A stretch of 64,000 nucleotides of DNA. It comes from Diaphorobacter caeni. GTDB lineage: Bacteria > Pseudomonadota > Gammaproteobacteria > Burkholderiales > Burkholderiaceae_C. The translations under genes were made by a program, and so were the position numbers. Of this stretch, positions 42,265 to 51,509 are shown piece after piece. Under the pieces are notes generated by a model. It was not told the DNA's origin and did not search any database. It worked only from the letters and a program-made list of their open reading frames with translations. Each line of letters begins with the position of its first letter. Position 1 is the stretch's first letter. The stretch spans positions 152,191 to 216,190 of the forward strand of contig NZ_JADKYZ010000011.1 in the NCBI RefSeq assembly GCF_015354245.1, written 5' to 3'.

Positions 42265-45200
42265 ATGACAGGCAAGCCAGCCGCACGGCAGACGGACATG
42301 ACGATGTACGGCGGTCCGATCACGCAAGGCTCATTGACGGTGTATATAGGGTCGGCAGGTGGCGTCGCCTGCTCTGCTTGCCCCGGTGGGGTGGCAGAGG
42401 GAAATCCGGTCAATCCGCTGCTCGGCGCCAAGGTCCAGACGGCGGAAATCGATGTGCTGCTCCCCGGCACCTTGCCCTTTGCCGTATCCCGTGAGTATTC
42501 CAGTCACCAGACCGATACACCCGCGCCGGTGGGCCTGCTGGGTCCCGGGTGGTGGCTGCCAGCGGAAGCCTCCATGCGGCAGGCGGAATCCATCCTGACG
42601 CTCAACGACAGCAAGGGCCGCAGCATCCGTTTTGGTGCCTTGGCGCCGGGGCAGTCCACGTTCAGTCGCAGCGAGAACCTCTGGATTGTTCGCGGCGGGC
42701 TGGAGCGGCTGGACAAGGTTCCGCAGTTGCCGGTCTCCCGACTCAGCGCGGCATGGGAAGGTCTGCACCGAGATGACCGGCTCAACACATCGCTCTTCTT
42801 TGTCTGTCATCAGCCTCAGGGTCCGTGGTGGATCTTTGGCCCGCGTCCGGCACGTTCGGAGATCGAAGGGCAGCGCCTTCACCTGCTCGGCCTGGCTGAT
42901 CGGCTGGGGCATACGCACCACATTCACCGGGACGAGACGGGCGCAATGACGGCCGTGCAGGATGGCTGCGGCAGGCAGTTTCGCCTGGAGCTGAAAGTCT
43001 TTCCGCTGCTCCGCAATGAGGGCATGAACGGCTGGGGCGCTGACAGCGGCGTTCGCCTTGCGGCTGTCCATCTGGTGCGTGATCCGTTGTTCCCCGATCA
43101 GCCGTTGCCCGTGCAGCCGCTGGTCCGATATGAGTACAGCCCTCGCGGTGAGTTGACGGCCGTTCATGGACGTGAGGGAGACCGCCTGAGGCAGTTTCGC
43201 TATCACGAGCAGGCGCCGGGACGGATGACCGCCCATGCCTATCCAGGCAGGCCGGAGGTGAGCTACCTCTACGACCAACACGGCAAGGTGGTTGAGCAGC
43301 GCAGGCAGGGCGAGCCTTCTCTGCGTTTCGAGTATTTGGCTGAATCGACCATCGTCACGGACAGTCTGGGGCGCAAGCGGACATACCATTTCGAGGGCGA
43401 GGCCGGGTTGCGCCGGGTGGTCGGGCTGGAGCGCGCAGATGGCTCAATCACGCGCCAGCGCTACGACGCCAGCGGGCGGCTCGTGGCGTCCATCGACGCG
43501 CTGGGGCGCGAAACGCGTTTTGAGCTGGACGTCGCGACAGGCGATCTGATTTCCGTCACCGCTCCCGATGGTGCGCAGAATCATTGGCGGTACGACGATC
43601 AGGGGCAGTTGATCGCAAGCCATGCGCCGGGCGGTGCATCTGAATCCTTTGAATACGACCAGTTTTCGCGGCCCATTGCCACCACCGACGCGCTGGGACA
43701 TGTCTCGCGCATGTCCTATCCGGATGAACGCACGGAGCAGCCTCACCTCATTCAGGATGCGCGTGGCGGCGAGAAGCGCATGGAATGGAATGCCGCGGGC
43801 CTTTTGACCCGCCAGACGGACTGTTCGGGCAGCGTGACCCGTTATCGGTATGACCGCTTTGGTCAACTGCTGCAGGTGCAGGGTGAAGAAGGATCAGGCC
43901 ATTCGAACGAGTTTGATGGTCTCGGTCGCCTGACTGCGCATGTCAATGCAGCCGGACAACGCACCTCCTATGCCTACAACGAGGCGGGGGATCTGTTGCG
44001 CCAGACGATGCCCGGCGCAGTGGAGTTGAGTTTCGAGCGGGATGCCCAGGGGCGGGTTCTGGCGTATGGCTATGGCGGACTTGTTCAGCGCTGCCTCTAC
44101 GATGCGGCGGGTCGTCTGGCCAGGCTGACCAACGAAAACGGCGCGCACATCGACTTTGAACATGACGTGATGGATCGTCTCGTCACCCAGCGCAACTTGG
44201 ACGGGCGCGTGCAGCAGCAGCGCTTCAATGCAGCCGGTGAGGTCATCGAAACCATTGATGCAGGGCGGGTACATCGGTTCGCCTATGACAAGGGCGGACG
44301 ACTGATCTCGCACCAGACGGGCGAGGGCGAGACGCTGTATCAGCAGGGCTTTTCCTATGCGCAGGACGGGCGACTGATCAAGGCTTGGCACCGCACCGAA
44401 CTGGGCGGCAACGAGATCAGCGTCCAGTTCGAGCGCGACAAGCTGGGCCGCGTGCTTCGCGAGACGCAGGCGATCAAGGGGCCTGCTGGTGAGCCGGTGT
44501 GGCGGTACAGCGTTGCGCATGCATACGATGCGATTGGCGTCGAGACGCGGACCGAGTACGACGGATTGCCTGCGGTGACATGGCAGACCTATGGCTCGGG
44601 TCATCTGCACGGCGTGTTGCTGGATGGTCGCAGCGTGATCGACTTCGAGCGCGACAAACTGCATCGGGAAACGCGCCGCACGTTTGGCGAAGTCAGTGTC
44701 GGTCGCAGTTATGACGCGCTGTCCCGCCTCATGGAACTGTCGGTCCACAGCCCATTGATTCAAGATTCCGACGCGGAGAGCAGAACGCATCACTACGACG
44801 CGCGTGGGCAACTGGTGCGCATCGACACGGCTCAGGGGCCTCTTGAATATGGCTACAGCCCCGCGGGTCGACTCATCCGGGAATCATTGCCCGGGCGCGA
44901 GGCGGTGGACTATCGTTTCGACCCCGCCGGCAACCGTATTTTTTCCGCGCAGATCCAATCCACCGAAGCCGACAACTGGGAAGAAACCGTGCGCCAAAAC
45001 GTCGCGGAGGCGGGCTTCAACGTGCTCGGCAAGGCGTCCGTGGCCGAAGTGGGTGGCGGCGAGCAGCGCTGGTTGGACAACCGGATTCTCGACGACGGAG
45101 AGTACCGCTACGAATACGATGACTGGGGCAATCTGCGCCGCAAGTACAAGCCGCAGGGCAGCGAGCAACATCATTTCTTCTATGACAGCGTCCATCGACT

Positions 45201-46380
45201 GGTGCGCTACACACTGGAGTCGGATCAAGCCGTGCGTGGGGCGAACTACCACTACGACCCCTTGGGGCGACGGGTGTGCAAGCAAGTCCAGAACGCGGAC
45301 GGCGATGGCCAACTCACTGGTGAAATGAAGACGCTGTTTTATGGGTGGGATGGCCAGCGTTTGATTGCGACCGGAAACGCCGCCGGTGAAAAGTACGAGC
45401 ACACGCTCTACCAGCCCCATGGGTTTGTTCCGATGCTGCGTGTCGATGGATTCAGCGCCGTTGCCGACACGAGCCTGTCCACGTCAGTTCAAGAGAGTCT
45501 GGGCGCTCCGTTGACGCGTGACCAGATACAGCTGATCGATTCGCACCAGCAAGCCAGACAGCCCATCGCGCAGCAGCCTGCGCTGGAATGGAATGCTTAT
45601 CTCAATGACCACAAAGGACAGCCGATTTCGCTGTTTGCTGGAAATGGGACCAGAACCTGGATAGGCGACAGCGATGTCTGGGGACGGACCGTTGCCGATG
45701 CGGCAGATGCGGACTCATCGAAGCAGTCCATTCGTCTCCAGGGACAGCATTGGGATGAAGAGTCCGGCCTGTCATACAACTACCTGCGTTTTTATTCGGC
45801 CTCGTTGGGACGGTACATCACGCAGGATCCGATTGGATTGTCGGGCGGGGTGAATTTCTATGCGTATCCGCTCAATCCGGCGCAATTGGTGGATCCGCTG
45901 GGGTTGAAGGTCACCATACTTGGGGGAGATCCTGAGCAGATCAAGAAACTGGAAGAAGCCTATGCAAGGGTGAAGAAAACCAAAAGAGGGGGGGAAATCT
46001 GCAAGACGCTGGAAAACTCGAAAACGAACTACTACATCCGCCCACTGGCTAACAGTTGGCATTATTGTTCGGTGAAAGCGGCTGCCAATCCTGCCAACAA
46101 GGCAGCGTGTCCACATGGAGGGAATACGGTGTACATGGATACTGAAAATGCCCCGGCTCTGCCTGAAGGTGACTATTTGATCTTCCCGACCATGGAAGTG
46201 ATCATGGGGCACGAGTTGGGTCATGCGACGGGTACAAGAGATGCAGGGCGCAATGGAATGGACAATGTAATCAGGAACGAAAATCCGATACGTGCCGAGT
46301 TGGGAATTCCTCCTAGAACAAGCCTTGTTCCCCATACGTTGCAAATCGGTCCATATGACGAATGGCGGCCCAAGGAATGA
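42265..46380 (+). CDS. PAAR-Rhs polymorphic toxin with HExxH metallopeptidase tip
   Basis: The 1371-residue protein starts at ATG 42265, 9 bp after GGGAGG. Order of domains: PAAR-like tip at about 1-50, DUF6531-type segment (EIDVLLPGTLPFAVSREYSS), then YD-repeat Rhs shell to about 1190. The Rhs core ends in RYITQDPIGLSGG and VDPLGLK at 1209-1215, where cleavage and toxin release normally occur. The 156-residue variable tip contains HELGH at 1316-1320 (MEVIMGHELGHATG) and RNENPIRAELGIPPR downstream, a layout like the NleD/M91 zinc peptidases. The PAAR domain implies loading on a type VI secretion spike; no T6SS genes are in the window. Confidence 0.93.
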   Translation: MTGKPAARQTDMTMYGGPITQGSLTVYIGSAGGVACSACPGGVAEGNPVNPLLGAKVQTAEIDVLLPGTLPFAVSREYSSHQTDTPAPVGLLGPGWWLPAEASMRQAESILTLNDSKGRSIRFGALAPGQSTFSRSENLWIVRGGLERLDKVPQLPVSRLSAAWEGLHRDDRLNTSLFFVCHQPQGPWWIFGPRPARSEIEGQRLHLLGLADRLGHTHHIHRDETGAMTAVQDGCGRQFRLELKVFPLLRNEGMNGWGADSGVRLAAVHLVRDPLFPDQPLPVQPLVRYEYSPRGELTAVHGREGDRLRQFRYHEQAPGRMTAHAYPGRPEVSYLYDQHGKVVEQRRQGEPSLRFEYLAESTIVTDSLGRKRTYHFEGEAGLRRVVGLERADGSITRQRYDASGRLVASIDALGRETRFELDVATGDLISVTAPDGAQNHWRYDDQGQLIASHAPGGASESFEYDQFSRPIATTDALGHVSRMSYPDERTEQPHLIQDARGGEKRMEWNAAGLLTRQTDCSGSVTRYRYDRFGQLLQVQGEEGSGHSNEFDGLGRLTAHVNAAGQRTSYAYNEAGDLLRQTMPGAVELSFERDAQGRVLAYGYGGLVQRCLYDAAGRLARLTNENGAHIDFEHDVMDRLVTQRNLDGRVQQQRFNAAGEVIETIDAGRVHRFAYDKGGRLISHQTGEGETLYQQGFSYAQDGRLIKAWHRTELGGNEISVQFERDKLGRVLRETQAIKGPAGEPVWRYSVAHAYDAIGVETRTEYDGLPAVTWQTYGSGHLHGVLLDGRSVIDFERDKLHRETRRTFGEVSVGRSYDALSRLMELSVHSPLIQDSDAESRTHHYDARGQLVRIDTAQGPLEYGYSPAGRLIRESLPGREAVDYRFDPAGNRIFSAQIQSTEADNWEETVRQNVAEAGFNVLGKASVAEVGGGEQRWLDNRILDDGEYRYEYDDWGNLRRKYKPQGSEQHHFFYDSVHRLVRYTLESDQAVRGANYHYDPLGRRVCKQVQNADGDGQLTGEMKTLFYGWDGQRLIATGNAAGEKYEHTLYQPHGFVPMLRVDGFSAVADTSLSTSVQESLGAPLTRDQIQLIDSHQQARQPIAQQPALEWNAYLNDHKGQPISLFAGNGTRTWIGDSDVWGRTVADAADADSSKQSIRLQGQHWDEESGLSYNYLRFYSASLGRYITQDPIGLSGGVNFYAYPLNPAQLVDPLGLKVTILGGDPEQIKKLEEAYARVKKTKRGGEICKTLENSKTNYYIRPLANSWHYCSVKAAANPANKAACPHGGNTVYMDTENAPALPEGDYLIFPTMEVIMGHELGHATGTRDAGRNGMDNVIRNENPIRAELGIPPRTSLVPHTLQIGPYDEWRPKE

Positions 46381-46781
46381 AAAAAACCTTTTTTTTCGTT
46401 TCTGCCATGCTTGCTGCCTCTTGGGCTTATGCCGGAGGCAGCAGTACATGTTTCGCCGTGCACTTTTTCGATTTCGAGATCGAGCGCGTTGTACCCATTT
46501 CGGAGGATCGAATTTCTGACGTCAAGCCGTTCTATGTTGAAAGAGCGGTCATCGACAAACTCATCGTACTTGCCAACAAATCAGCGAAATCGCGGAAAGA
46601 AGAAGTGTACGAGTCGGGCAATGTTCGTCTGAAGGTCGATGCCGATGATTTTCAGATGTTTGTCGATTACAACGGGCATGCAAAAATCAACGGCAAGGAC
46701 TTCCGGAAAATGAACAAAAATGCCATCAGACGCATCCTGATGGATGCACCCCAATGCAAGGCTCCTGATCAGAAGAACTGA
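46377..46781 (+). CDS. Candidate periplasmic immunity protein for the Rhs toxin
   Basis: The start at ATG 46377 overlaps the rhs stop by ATGA. The 134-residue product begins MKKTFFFVSAMLAASWAYAG, a clear Sec signal peptide cleaved near AYA|GG, so it should act in the periplasm. I recognise no family. The mature part is short, charged and has two cysteines. Position immediately after an Rhs toxin tip is the standard site for immunity genes, and the export signal suggests that the toxin acts in the periplasm. The base composition is lower in GC than the neighbours. The immunity role is inference. Confidence 0.7.
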   Translation: MKKTFFFVSAMLAASWAYAGGSSTCFAVHFFDFEIERVVPISEDRISDVKPFYVERAVIDKLIVLANKSAKSRKEEVYESGNVRLKVDADDFQMFVDYNGHAKINGKDFRKMNKNAIRRILMDAPQCKAPDQKN

Positions 46782-46820
46782 ATCAGGCGCGGCAGCCAGC
46801 GCCGCGCTCTCACTCTCATC

Positions 46821-47414
46821 TCAGGCCTTCTTCTCACGTGGCAGACGCCCCATCAGGAAGAACTCCGGATTCGGTTGCATGTCCGAAAAGCTCGCCATGC
46901 GGTTGGACAGGCCAAAGAATGCGGTGATGGCCGCGATGTCCCAGATGTCCTCGTCGTCGAAGCCATGGGCGTGCAGCGGCGCGAAGTCGGCGTCGTTGAT
47001 TTCGTGGGCGCTGTTGCAGACCTTCATGGCGAAGTCGAGCATGGCGCGCTGGCGGGGCGTGATGTCGGCCTTGAGGTAGTTCACCGCGACCTGGTCGGCG
47101 ACGAGGGGCTTCTTCTCGTAGATGCGCAGCAGCGCGCCGTGCGCGACCACGCAGTAGAGGCACTGGTTGGCCGCGCTGGTGGCGGTGACGATCATCTCGC
47201 GGTCGCCCTTGGTCAGGTGGCTGGTGCGGCCCACGCTTTCGGGGTCCATGAGGGCGTCGTGGTAGGCGAAGAACGCGCGCCATTCAGCGGGGCGGCGGGC
47301 GAGGGCAAGAAACACGTTGGGCACGAAGCCTGCCTTCTCCTGCACTTCGAGAATCTTGGTCTTGAGGTCTTCGGGAAGGGTGTTCAGATCGGCGAGTGGG
47401 TAGCGCGCGGCCAT
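46821..47414 (-). CDS. AhpD-like peroxidase-related protein
   Basis: The 197-residue protein starts at ATG 47414 (MAARYPLADLNTLPEDLKTKI). The AhpD-type core contains the redox motif NQCLYCVVAHGA (CxxC...H, about residues 85-96), preceded by an acidic REMIVTATSA stretch. The family comprises carboxymuconolactone-decarboxylase-like alkylhydroperoxidases, and this one fits the uncharacterised peroxidase-related subgroup of about 200 residues. It may reduce peroxides with a thiol partner. It lies 80 bp after the DTW gene on the same strand. Confidence 0.9.
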   Translation of the reverse strand: MAARYPLADLNTLPEDLKTKILEVQEKAGFVPNVFLALARRPAEWRAFFAYHDALMDPESVGRTSHLTKGDREMIVTATSAANQCLYCVVAHGALLRIYEKKPLVADQVAVNYLKADITPRQRAMLDFAMKVCNSAHEINDADFAPLHAHGFDDEDIWDIAAITAFFGLSNRMASFSDMQPNPEFFLMGRLPREKKA

Positions 47415-47494
47415 GGCGTTTGTCTCCTTGGGTGTTTTGAACTGAATGGACGGATCACCCGAGCATAGCGCGATGCGGTGCGCGTGCCTTTTCT

Positions 47495-48133
47495 CTATTT
47501 TCCCATCTCTCGCGCGTGCGGCCAGAACCTGCGCTGGTGCGTCATGAAGGCGTCCATGGCCTGATCGAGCAGGGCGATCTGCGGGCCGCGCTCGGGCTCC
47601 AGCACCTCCAGCGCGAGCCGCGCGGCTTCGAGGGTGGAGAGCTGGTGCGGCTCGTGCGCCTTGCGGATGGCGTAGCGCGTGGCGGGTGTGTTCTGCAGCG
47701 CGAGGCGGGGCAGGCTCTGCAGTTGGGAATGGGCTCCCACCATCTGACGACTCTGGCGCCATGTGGCGTCAATCAAGACCAGGCGGATGCGGGTGTCGGC
47801 GTCGCATGGCGTGTGTGGCGAAGCGTCTTCGCCGGGATAGAGCAGAACGGTGTGAAGCGGCCTCTGCTGGCCGCTCCATGCGCCAGTCAAAGCCGTCTGC
47901 AACAGGCCCTCCTCAAACCGCTCGCCGATCAGCACGCGGCTGTTTGGCAGGCACAGGTGCAGCAGCTGCCCGGTGTTTTTGGCGTGACCGACCTCGGCCG
48001 GGTGCATGAGGATCAGCACCTCGGTGCTCAGACTCACCTCGCGCGCTGTTCCGCAGATACATGCAGAGGCGGGCCGCAGGCAGCGTTCACAGAGCGGCCT
48101 GCGCGGGGAGGGCTGGACGGAATTCGGAGGCAA
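47495..48133 (-). CDS. DTW-domain tRNA aminocarboxypropyltransferase
   Basis: The 212-residue protein has an N-terminal zinc-ribbon (CERCLRPASACICG), the segment LILMHPAEVGHAKNTGQLLHL, and the DTW-family motif in LVLIDATWRQSRQMV (DxTW). The C-terminal REAR-like helix carries ALEVLEPERGPQIALL. Members (E. coli TapT, SAM-dependent) add an aminocarboxypropyl group to a tRNA uridine. The assignment to position 47 is inference from that homologue. Confidence 0.9.
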   Translation of the reverse strand: MPPNSVQPSPRRPLCERCLRPASACICGTAREVSLSTEVLILMHPAEVGHAKNTGQLLHLCLPNSRVLIGERFEEGLLQTALTGAWSGQQRPLHTVLLYPGEDASPHTPCDADTRIRLVLIDATWRQSRQMVGAHSQLQSLPRLALQNTPATRYAIRKAHEPHQLSTLEAARLALEVLEPERGPQIALLDQAMDAFMTHQRRFWPHAREMGK

Positions 48134-48475
48134 CGGCGGGCGCGAGGTGTGGGAATGCGGGTCGCCATTGTGGCATCGGCAACATGGATCTCACGAATGT
48201 TGCGGCGCAATGAAAAACCATATCGTGAAATTCACCTATGGCAATTCGGCGCTGAACGCTCACAACAAGGCGCGTGGATGAGTGTCTGAAATTGGAAACA
48301 TCCCTCCGATTGCCGGTTTGCAAAGTCTCCACTAACCTCGCAGGTGCCGACAAGAAACGATCACGCCAATGATTTGATTGGCTTGGCAAACTTCTTTCCG
48401 ACAAGGGATGCTGGTTTCATTCGGAGCGCTAAACTCTGAAACTAAGTTACATCAAAAATTGCGCTGGAGGCGTGA
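48134..48475. other. Intergenic region upstream of ndh
   Basis: The 342-bp gap must hold the promoters of the divergent DTW and NADH-dehydrogenase genes. I see no ORF with coding character, no terminator and no clear -35/-10 pair. TAAACTCTGAAACTAAG at about 48429-48445 is the most AT-rich stretch near the ndh start. Confidence 0.45.
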
Positions 48476-49756
48476 ATGCATTTCGACATAGTGATTGTTG
48501 GCGGAGGTGCCGGCGGGCTGGAGCTGGCGGCCCAGCTCGGCAGGCGGCTGGGCAAGACGCTTGGAGGCGAGCGCGTCCTGCTCATCGACAAGTTCCCGTT
48601 CCATATCTGGAAGCCCACCCTGCACGAGGTGGCGGCGGGCACGCTCGACGCGCACCAGGAAGGTCTCTCCTACACGGTGCTCGCCCGGCGCAATCACTTC
48701 AGCTTCACGATGGGCGAGTTCAGCGGGCTTGACACGCGTGGCAAGACCATCACGCTCGCGGCCATTCACAAGAGCGACGGTGAAGAGATCGTGCCTTCGC
48801 GCACCATCAGCTTCAAGCGGCTGGTGCTGGCGCTGGGCAGCGGCTCCAATTCATTCGGCACGCCGGGCATCGAGAACGCCTATCTGCTCGAGAACGTGCG
48901 CGACGCCCAGCGCTTTCACGCCGATTGGCTGAGCGCCAGCGCGCGCGCCTCGTTCGCGAGCAACCGTTCGCTGTCGATCGCGATCGTCGGTGCGGGCGCG
49001 ACGGGTGTGGAGCTGTCAGCGGAACTGCTCGAGGCCCATGCCGCCTTGCTCGAGAGCCTTGGCAGCAACCAGCGCTTTCGGCTCGACATCACGCTGGTCG
49101 AGGGCGGCGATCGCATTCTGGGCGGGCTGCCGCCGCGCATCTCGGAGCAGGCGACCGTGGCGCTCAGGCGCAAGCAGGTGACGGTGCTGCTCGACACCCG
49201 CGTGCAGGAGCTAAAGAAAGGCGTGCTGATCACCTCGTCCGGGGAGATCGCGGCGGACATGATCGTCTGGGCGGCCGGCATCAAGGCGGCGGATGCCAAC
49301 GCCCAGCTTGGCCTCACGGTGAACCGCATCAACCAGTTCGTGGTCGACGACCACCTTCGCACCAGCGTGCCCGAGATCTACGCCCTCGGCGACTGCGCCG
49401 CCGCGCCCTGGGGCGACGACAAGACCGTCCCCGCACGCGCCCAGGCCGCGCACCAGCAGGCCACGTATCTGTGCAAGGTGCTCGGCGCGATGCTGCGCGA
49501 GCACGAGGTCGACGAGGCCTACGTCTATCAGGACTTCGGCTCGCTGGTTTCGCTGGGCGACAACAAGGGCGTGGGCAATCTGATGGGCGGCCTCGCGGGC
49601 AAGAACTTCTTCGTGGAGGGCCTGATCGCCAAGTGGATGTACATCTCGCTGCACCTCATGCACCACCGCGCGATTCTCGGCATCGGCAAGACCGCCGTGC
49701 TGGCGCTTGCGCGGCTGCTGCAGCAGCGGGTGTCCGGGCGACTCAAGCTGCATTGA
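48476..49756 (+). CDS. ndh: Type II NADH:quinone oxidoreductase (NDH-2)
   Basis: The 426-residue protein has two dinucleotide-binding folds: FAD site FDIVIVGGGAGGLELAAQLG (residues 2-21) and NAD(P)H site SIAIVGAGATGVELSAELLE (about 164-184), then VWAAGIKA and YALGDCAA (FAD). The C-terminal segment IAKWMYISLHLMHHRAILG contains an amphipathic membrane-anchoring helix, as in NDH-2. It oxidises NADH and reduces quinone without proton pumping. It is transcribed alone, divergent from the DTW gene. Confidence 0.93.
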   Translation: MHFDIVIVGGGAGGLELAAQLGRRLGKTLGGERVLLIDKFPFHIWKPTLHEVAAGTLDAHQEGLSYTVLARRNHFSFTMGEFSGLDTRGKTITLAAIHKSDGEEIVPSRTISFKRLVLALGSGSNSFGTPGIENAYLLENVRDAQRFHADWLSASARASFASNRSLSIAIVGAGATGVELSAELLEAHAALLESLGSNQRFRLDITLVEGGDRILGGLPPRISEQATVALRRKQVTVLLDTRVQELKKGVLITSSGEIAADMIVWAAGIKAADANAQLGLTVNRINQFVVDDHLRTSVPEIYALGDCAAAPWGDDKTVPARAQAAHQQATYLCKVLGAMLREHEVDEAYVYQDFGSLVSLGDNKGVGNLMGGLAGKNFFVEGLIAKWMYISLHLMHHRAILGIGKTAVLALARLLQQRVSGRLKLH

Positions 49757-49771
49757 GCGCGGTTCAGCGCA

Positions 49772-50938
49772 TCACTGCTGCATCGGCAGGCTCGGCACCA
49801 TGCGGCGAACGCATTCGTGCATGCGCCTGCCGACGGCACGCCTGCCGGGATCGGCCTCGTTTTTCAGCAACGCGCCCGCATGCAGCATGGCGGTATAGCT
49901 GCCGTCGAGGGCCAGGTAGTTGAACAGCCGGGCGGCCTTGTCGCTCGGGTAGGGCCGGTCGAAGAGGCCGGATTCGTCGAGATAGAAATCAGCGACTGAG
50001 CGCTGGATCATCCAGCCCTGAAGCTGGCTGATCCGCGCGCTGACGACGGGATTGGCGCTCTGCGTCTGTTTCAGGGCGCGTGTCGCCAGAAAGACCGCCA
50101 TCCAGTTGCCCTGTCCGGCGGCGATCAGCAGGTCGCTCCACAGTTTCTGCGCTTCCAGATACTGGGTCCTGGCATCCCATGACACCTTGCCCTGGAAGGC
50201 CAGTTCCCGGATGAACAGCCAACTGCGGACCTGTTGCGCGGATTGCAAGTATCGGGTGACTGCGGCCTGATGCGGGGTCGGTCCGATCTGCTGCGGCGAG
50301 AGACAGGTGAACTGGGCGACGTCCACATCCATCTCGTCGAAGGCGTTGAGCTTCCGATGGATTCCGGAGAAATCCACACCGGGATTGCGCCAGTGCCGAG
50401 GCAGGGGCCCCAGCCATGCGAATTCATCGTCGTTGGCCGCCACGGCGCGCTCGTATCGGAGCCGCTCCTCCTCGCGCTCGTGCTCCGATTGCTCCCGGAT
50501 GTTTCTGTGCGCATTCACCTCGTTCGGCCAATCGGCGGGCAAGGGCGTCAGCGGCTTGATGCAGCCCTGAAACGCTTCCTCGTCCAACGCCCAGCACGCA
50601 TCGGCGATGTCGTACTCCATCTTGAAGCTCATGGTCTCCAGCCGATAGCGGGTCTGCCCGGGCAGGCGCTTGATGCCCACCGAGCCGGTTGGCGAGGTGT
50701 CGCCGCGATACACCTCTTTTTCCTCCCCCACAAGCCATCGATAGGTATCGACCGGCCACGACGACGGTGCACCGGGAAGACGCTCCAGATGGATGCGATG
50801 GGTGCTCGTGTCGATGGGCTTCAGCACGGTGGCCTGGCCTTCGGCGGGCAGGAGCAAGGCCGCGGCTGCGGCTGCGAGCAGCGTGGTCAGCAGGCGCTTG
50901 TGGCGCGCGCCGCAATGATGGGTGGCGTTGACGGGCAT
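49772..50938 (-). CDS. Secreted protein of unknown function
   Basis: The 388-residue product is read from ATG 50938 (MPVNATHHCGARHKRLLTTLL), with a hydrophobic segment and cleavage near AEGQA, so it is likely exported. A longer frame to 51172 exists but runs through the hipB operator region. The N-terminal half has beta-rich sequence (RIHLERLPGAPSSWPVDTYRWLVGEE). The middle carries a charged helix (EQSEHEREEERLRYERAVAA), and the C-terminal half looks helical with TPR/Sel1-like hydrophobic spacing (YTAMLHAGALLKNEAD). I do not recognise the family. It converges on ndh (15-bp gap). Confidence 0.75.
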   Translation of the reverse strand: MPVNATHHCGARHKRLLTTLLAAAAAALLLPAEGQATVLKPIDTSTHRIHLERLPGAPSSWPVDTYRWLVGEEKEVYRGDTSPTGSVGIKRLPGQTRYRLETMSFKMEYDIADACWALDEEAFQGCIKPLTPLPADWPNEVNAHRNIREQSEHEREEERLRYERAVAANDDEFAWLGPLPRHWRNPGVDFSGIHRKLNAFDEMDVDVAQFTCLSPQQIGPTPHQAAVTRYLQSAQQVRSWLFIRELAFQGKVSWDARTQYLEAQKLWSDLLIAAGQGNWMAVFLATRALKQTQSANPVVSARISQLQGWMIQRSVADFYLDESGLFDRPYPSDKAARLFNYLALDGSYTAMLHAGALLKNEADPGRRAVGRRMHECVRRMVPSLPMQQ

Positions 50939-51043
50939 GGACGGGCTTTCGACAAGGACACGGGGAGTCAGGGAATCGTACGTGACTTGCGTTGAACGGG
51001 TGTGGCCGTGGCGCTGCAGGCAAGGCGGATCGCCGTCGTCGAA

Positions 51044-51157
51044 ATTACGGAATTTCGGAATAATCAAGCAATGCGAGTGTTTTTCGGGAAAATTACGATA
51101 TTCCGTAATAATTGGTGGATCGCTTAAAAATAGGGCAGAATTACGGAATTCCATGTG
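51044..51157. promoter_or_regulatory. Three HipB-type operator sites at 48-bp intervals
   Basis: Site 1 (51044-51061) is ATTACG-N6-CGGAAT. Site 2 (51092-51109) is a perfect ATTACG-N6-CGTAAT dyad. Site 3 (51140-51157) has a full left half ATTACG and a degraded right half. Starts are exactly 48 bp apart, on the same helical face. They span the hipBA promoter and so are the likely autoregulatory operators. Confidence 0.75.
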
Positions 51158-51170
51158 TTTGGAGCATCGC

Positions 51171-51509
51171 ATGTCCTCTCGCCCAGACGATCACGCTGAC
51201 ACAAGCCACGTTGTTGAGGTTCCATCCGACAAGCCGTCCTCTTCGAAAGCGATGGAGGAATTCCCCGTCCGCTCTCTGCAGGGGCTGGGACAGCTCGTGC
51301 GTTCCGTGCGCAAAAGCCAGAAACTGGCCATCGATGATGCCGCCGGGTTGATGGGGGTCTCGCCCGACAGCTTTTCGCGCCTCGAGCGGGGCGTGGGCGG
51401 AGTGGGCTCGGACCGGCTTCTGGCGATCATGGACGGGCTGGGTCTGGAGCTGGTCGTGCGCAAGAAGCGTCCCGCGCAGGCTATCCAGCCCCAAGGCATT
51501 CGGTCATGA
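51171..51509 (+). CDS. hipB: HipB-type antitoxin, XRE-family DNA-binding protein
   Basis: The 112-residue protein is started at ATG 51171 because GGAG lies 6 bp upstream; ATG 51153 in the same frame is an alternative. The XRE helix-turn-helix is at about 45-90 (LGQLVRSVRKSQKLAIDDAAGLMGVSPDSFSRLERG), where the DSFSRLE helix contacts DNA. The N-terminal 35 residues are polar. It is followed by hipA with an ATGA overlap and preceded by three operator-like sites, which supports autorepression. Confidence 0.9.
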   Translation: MSSRPDDHADTSHVVEVPSDKPSSSKAMEEFPVRSLQGLGQLVRSVRKSQKLAIDDAAGLMGVSPDSFSRLERGVGGVGSDRLLAIMDGLGLELVVRKKRPAQAIQPQGIRS

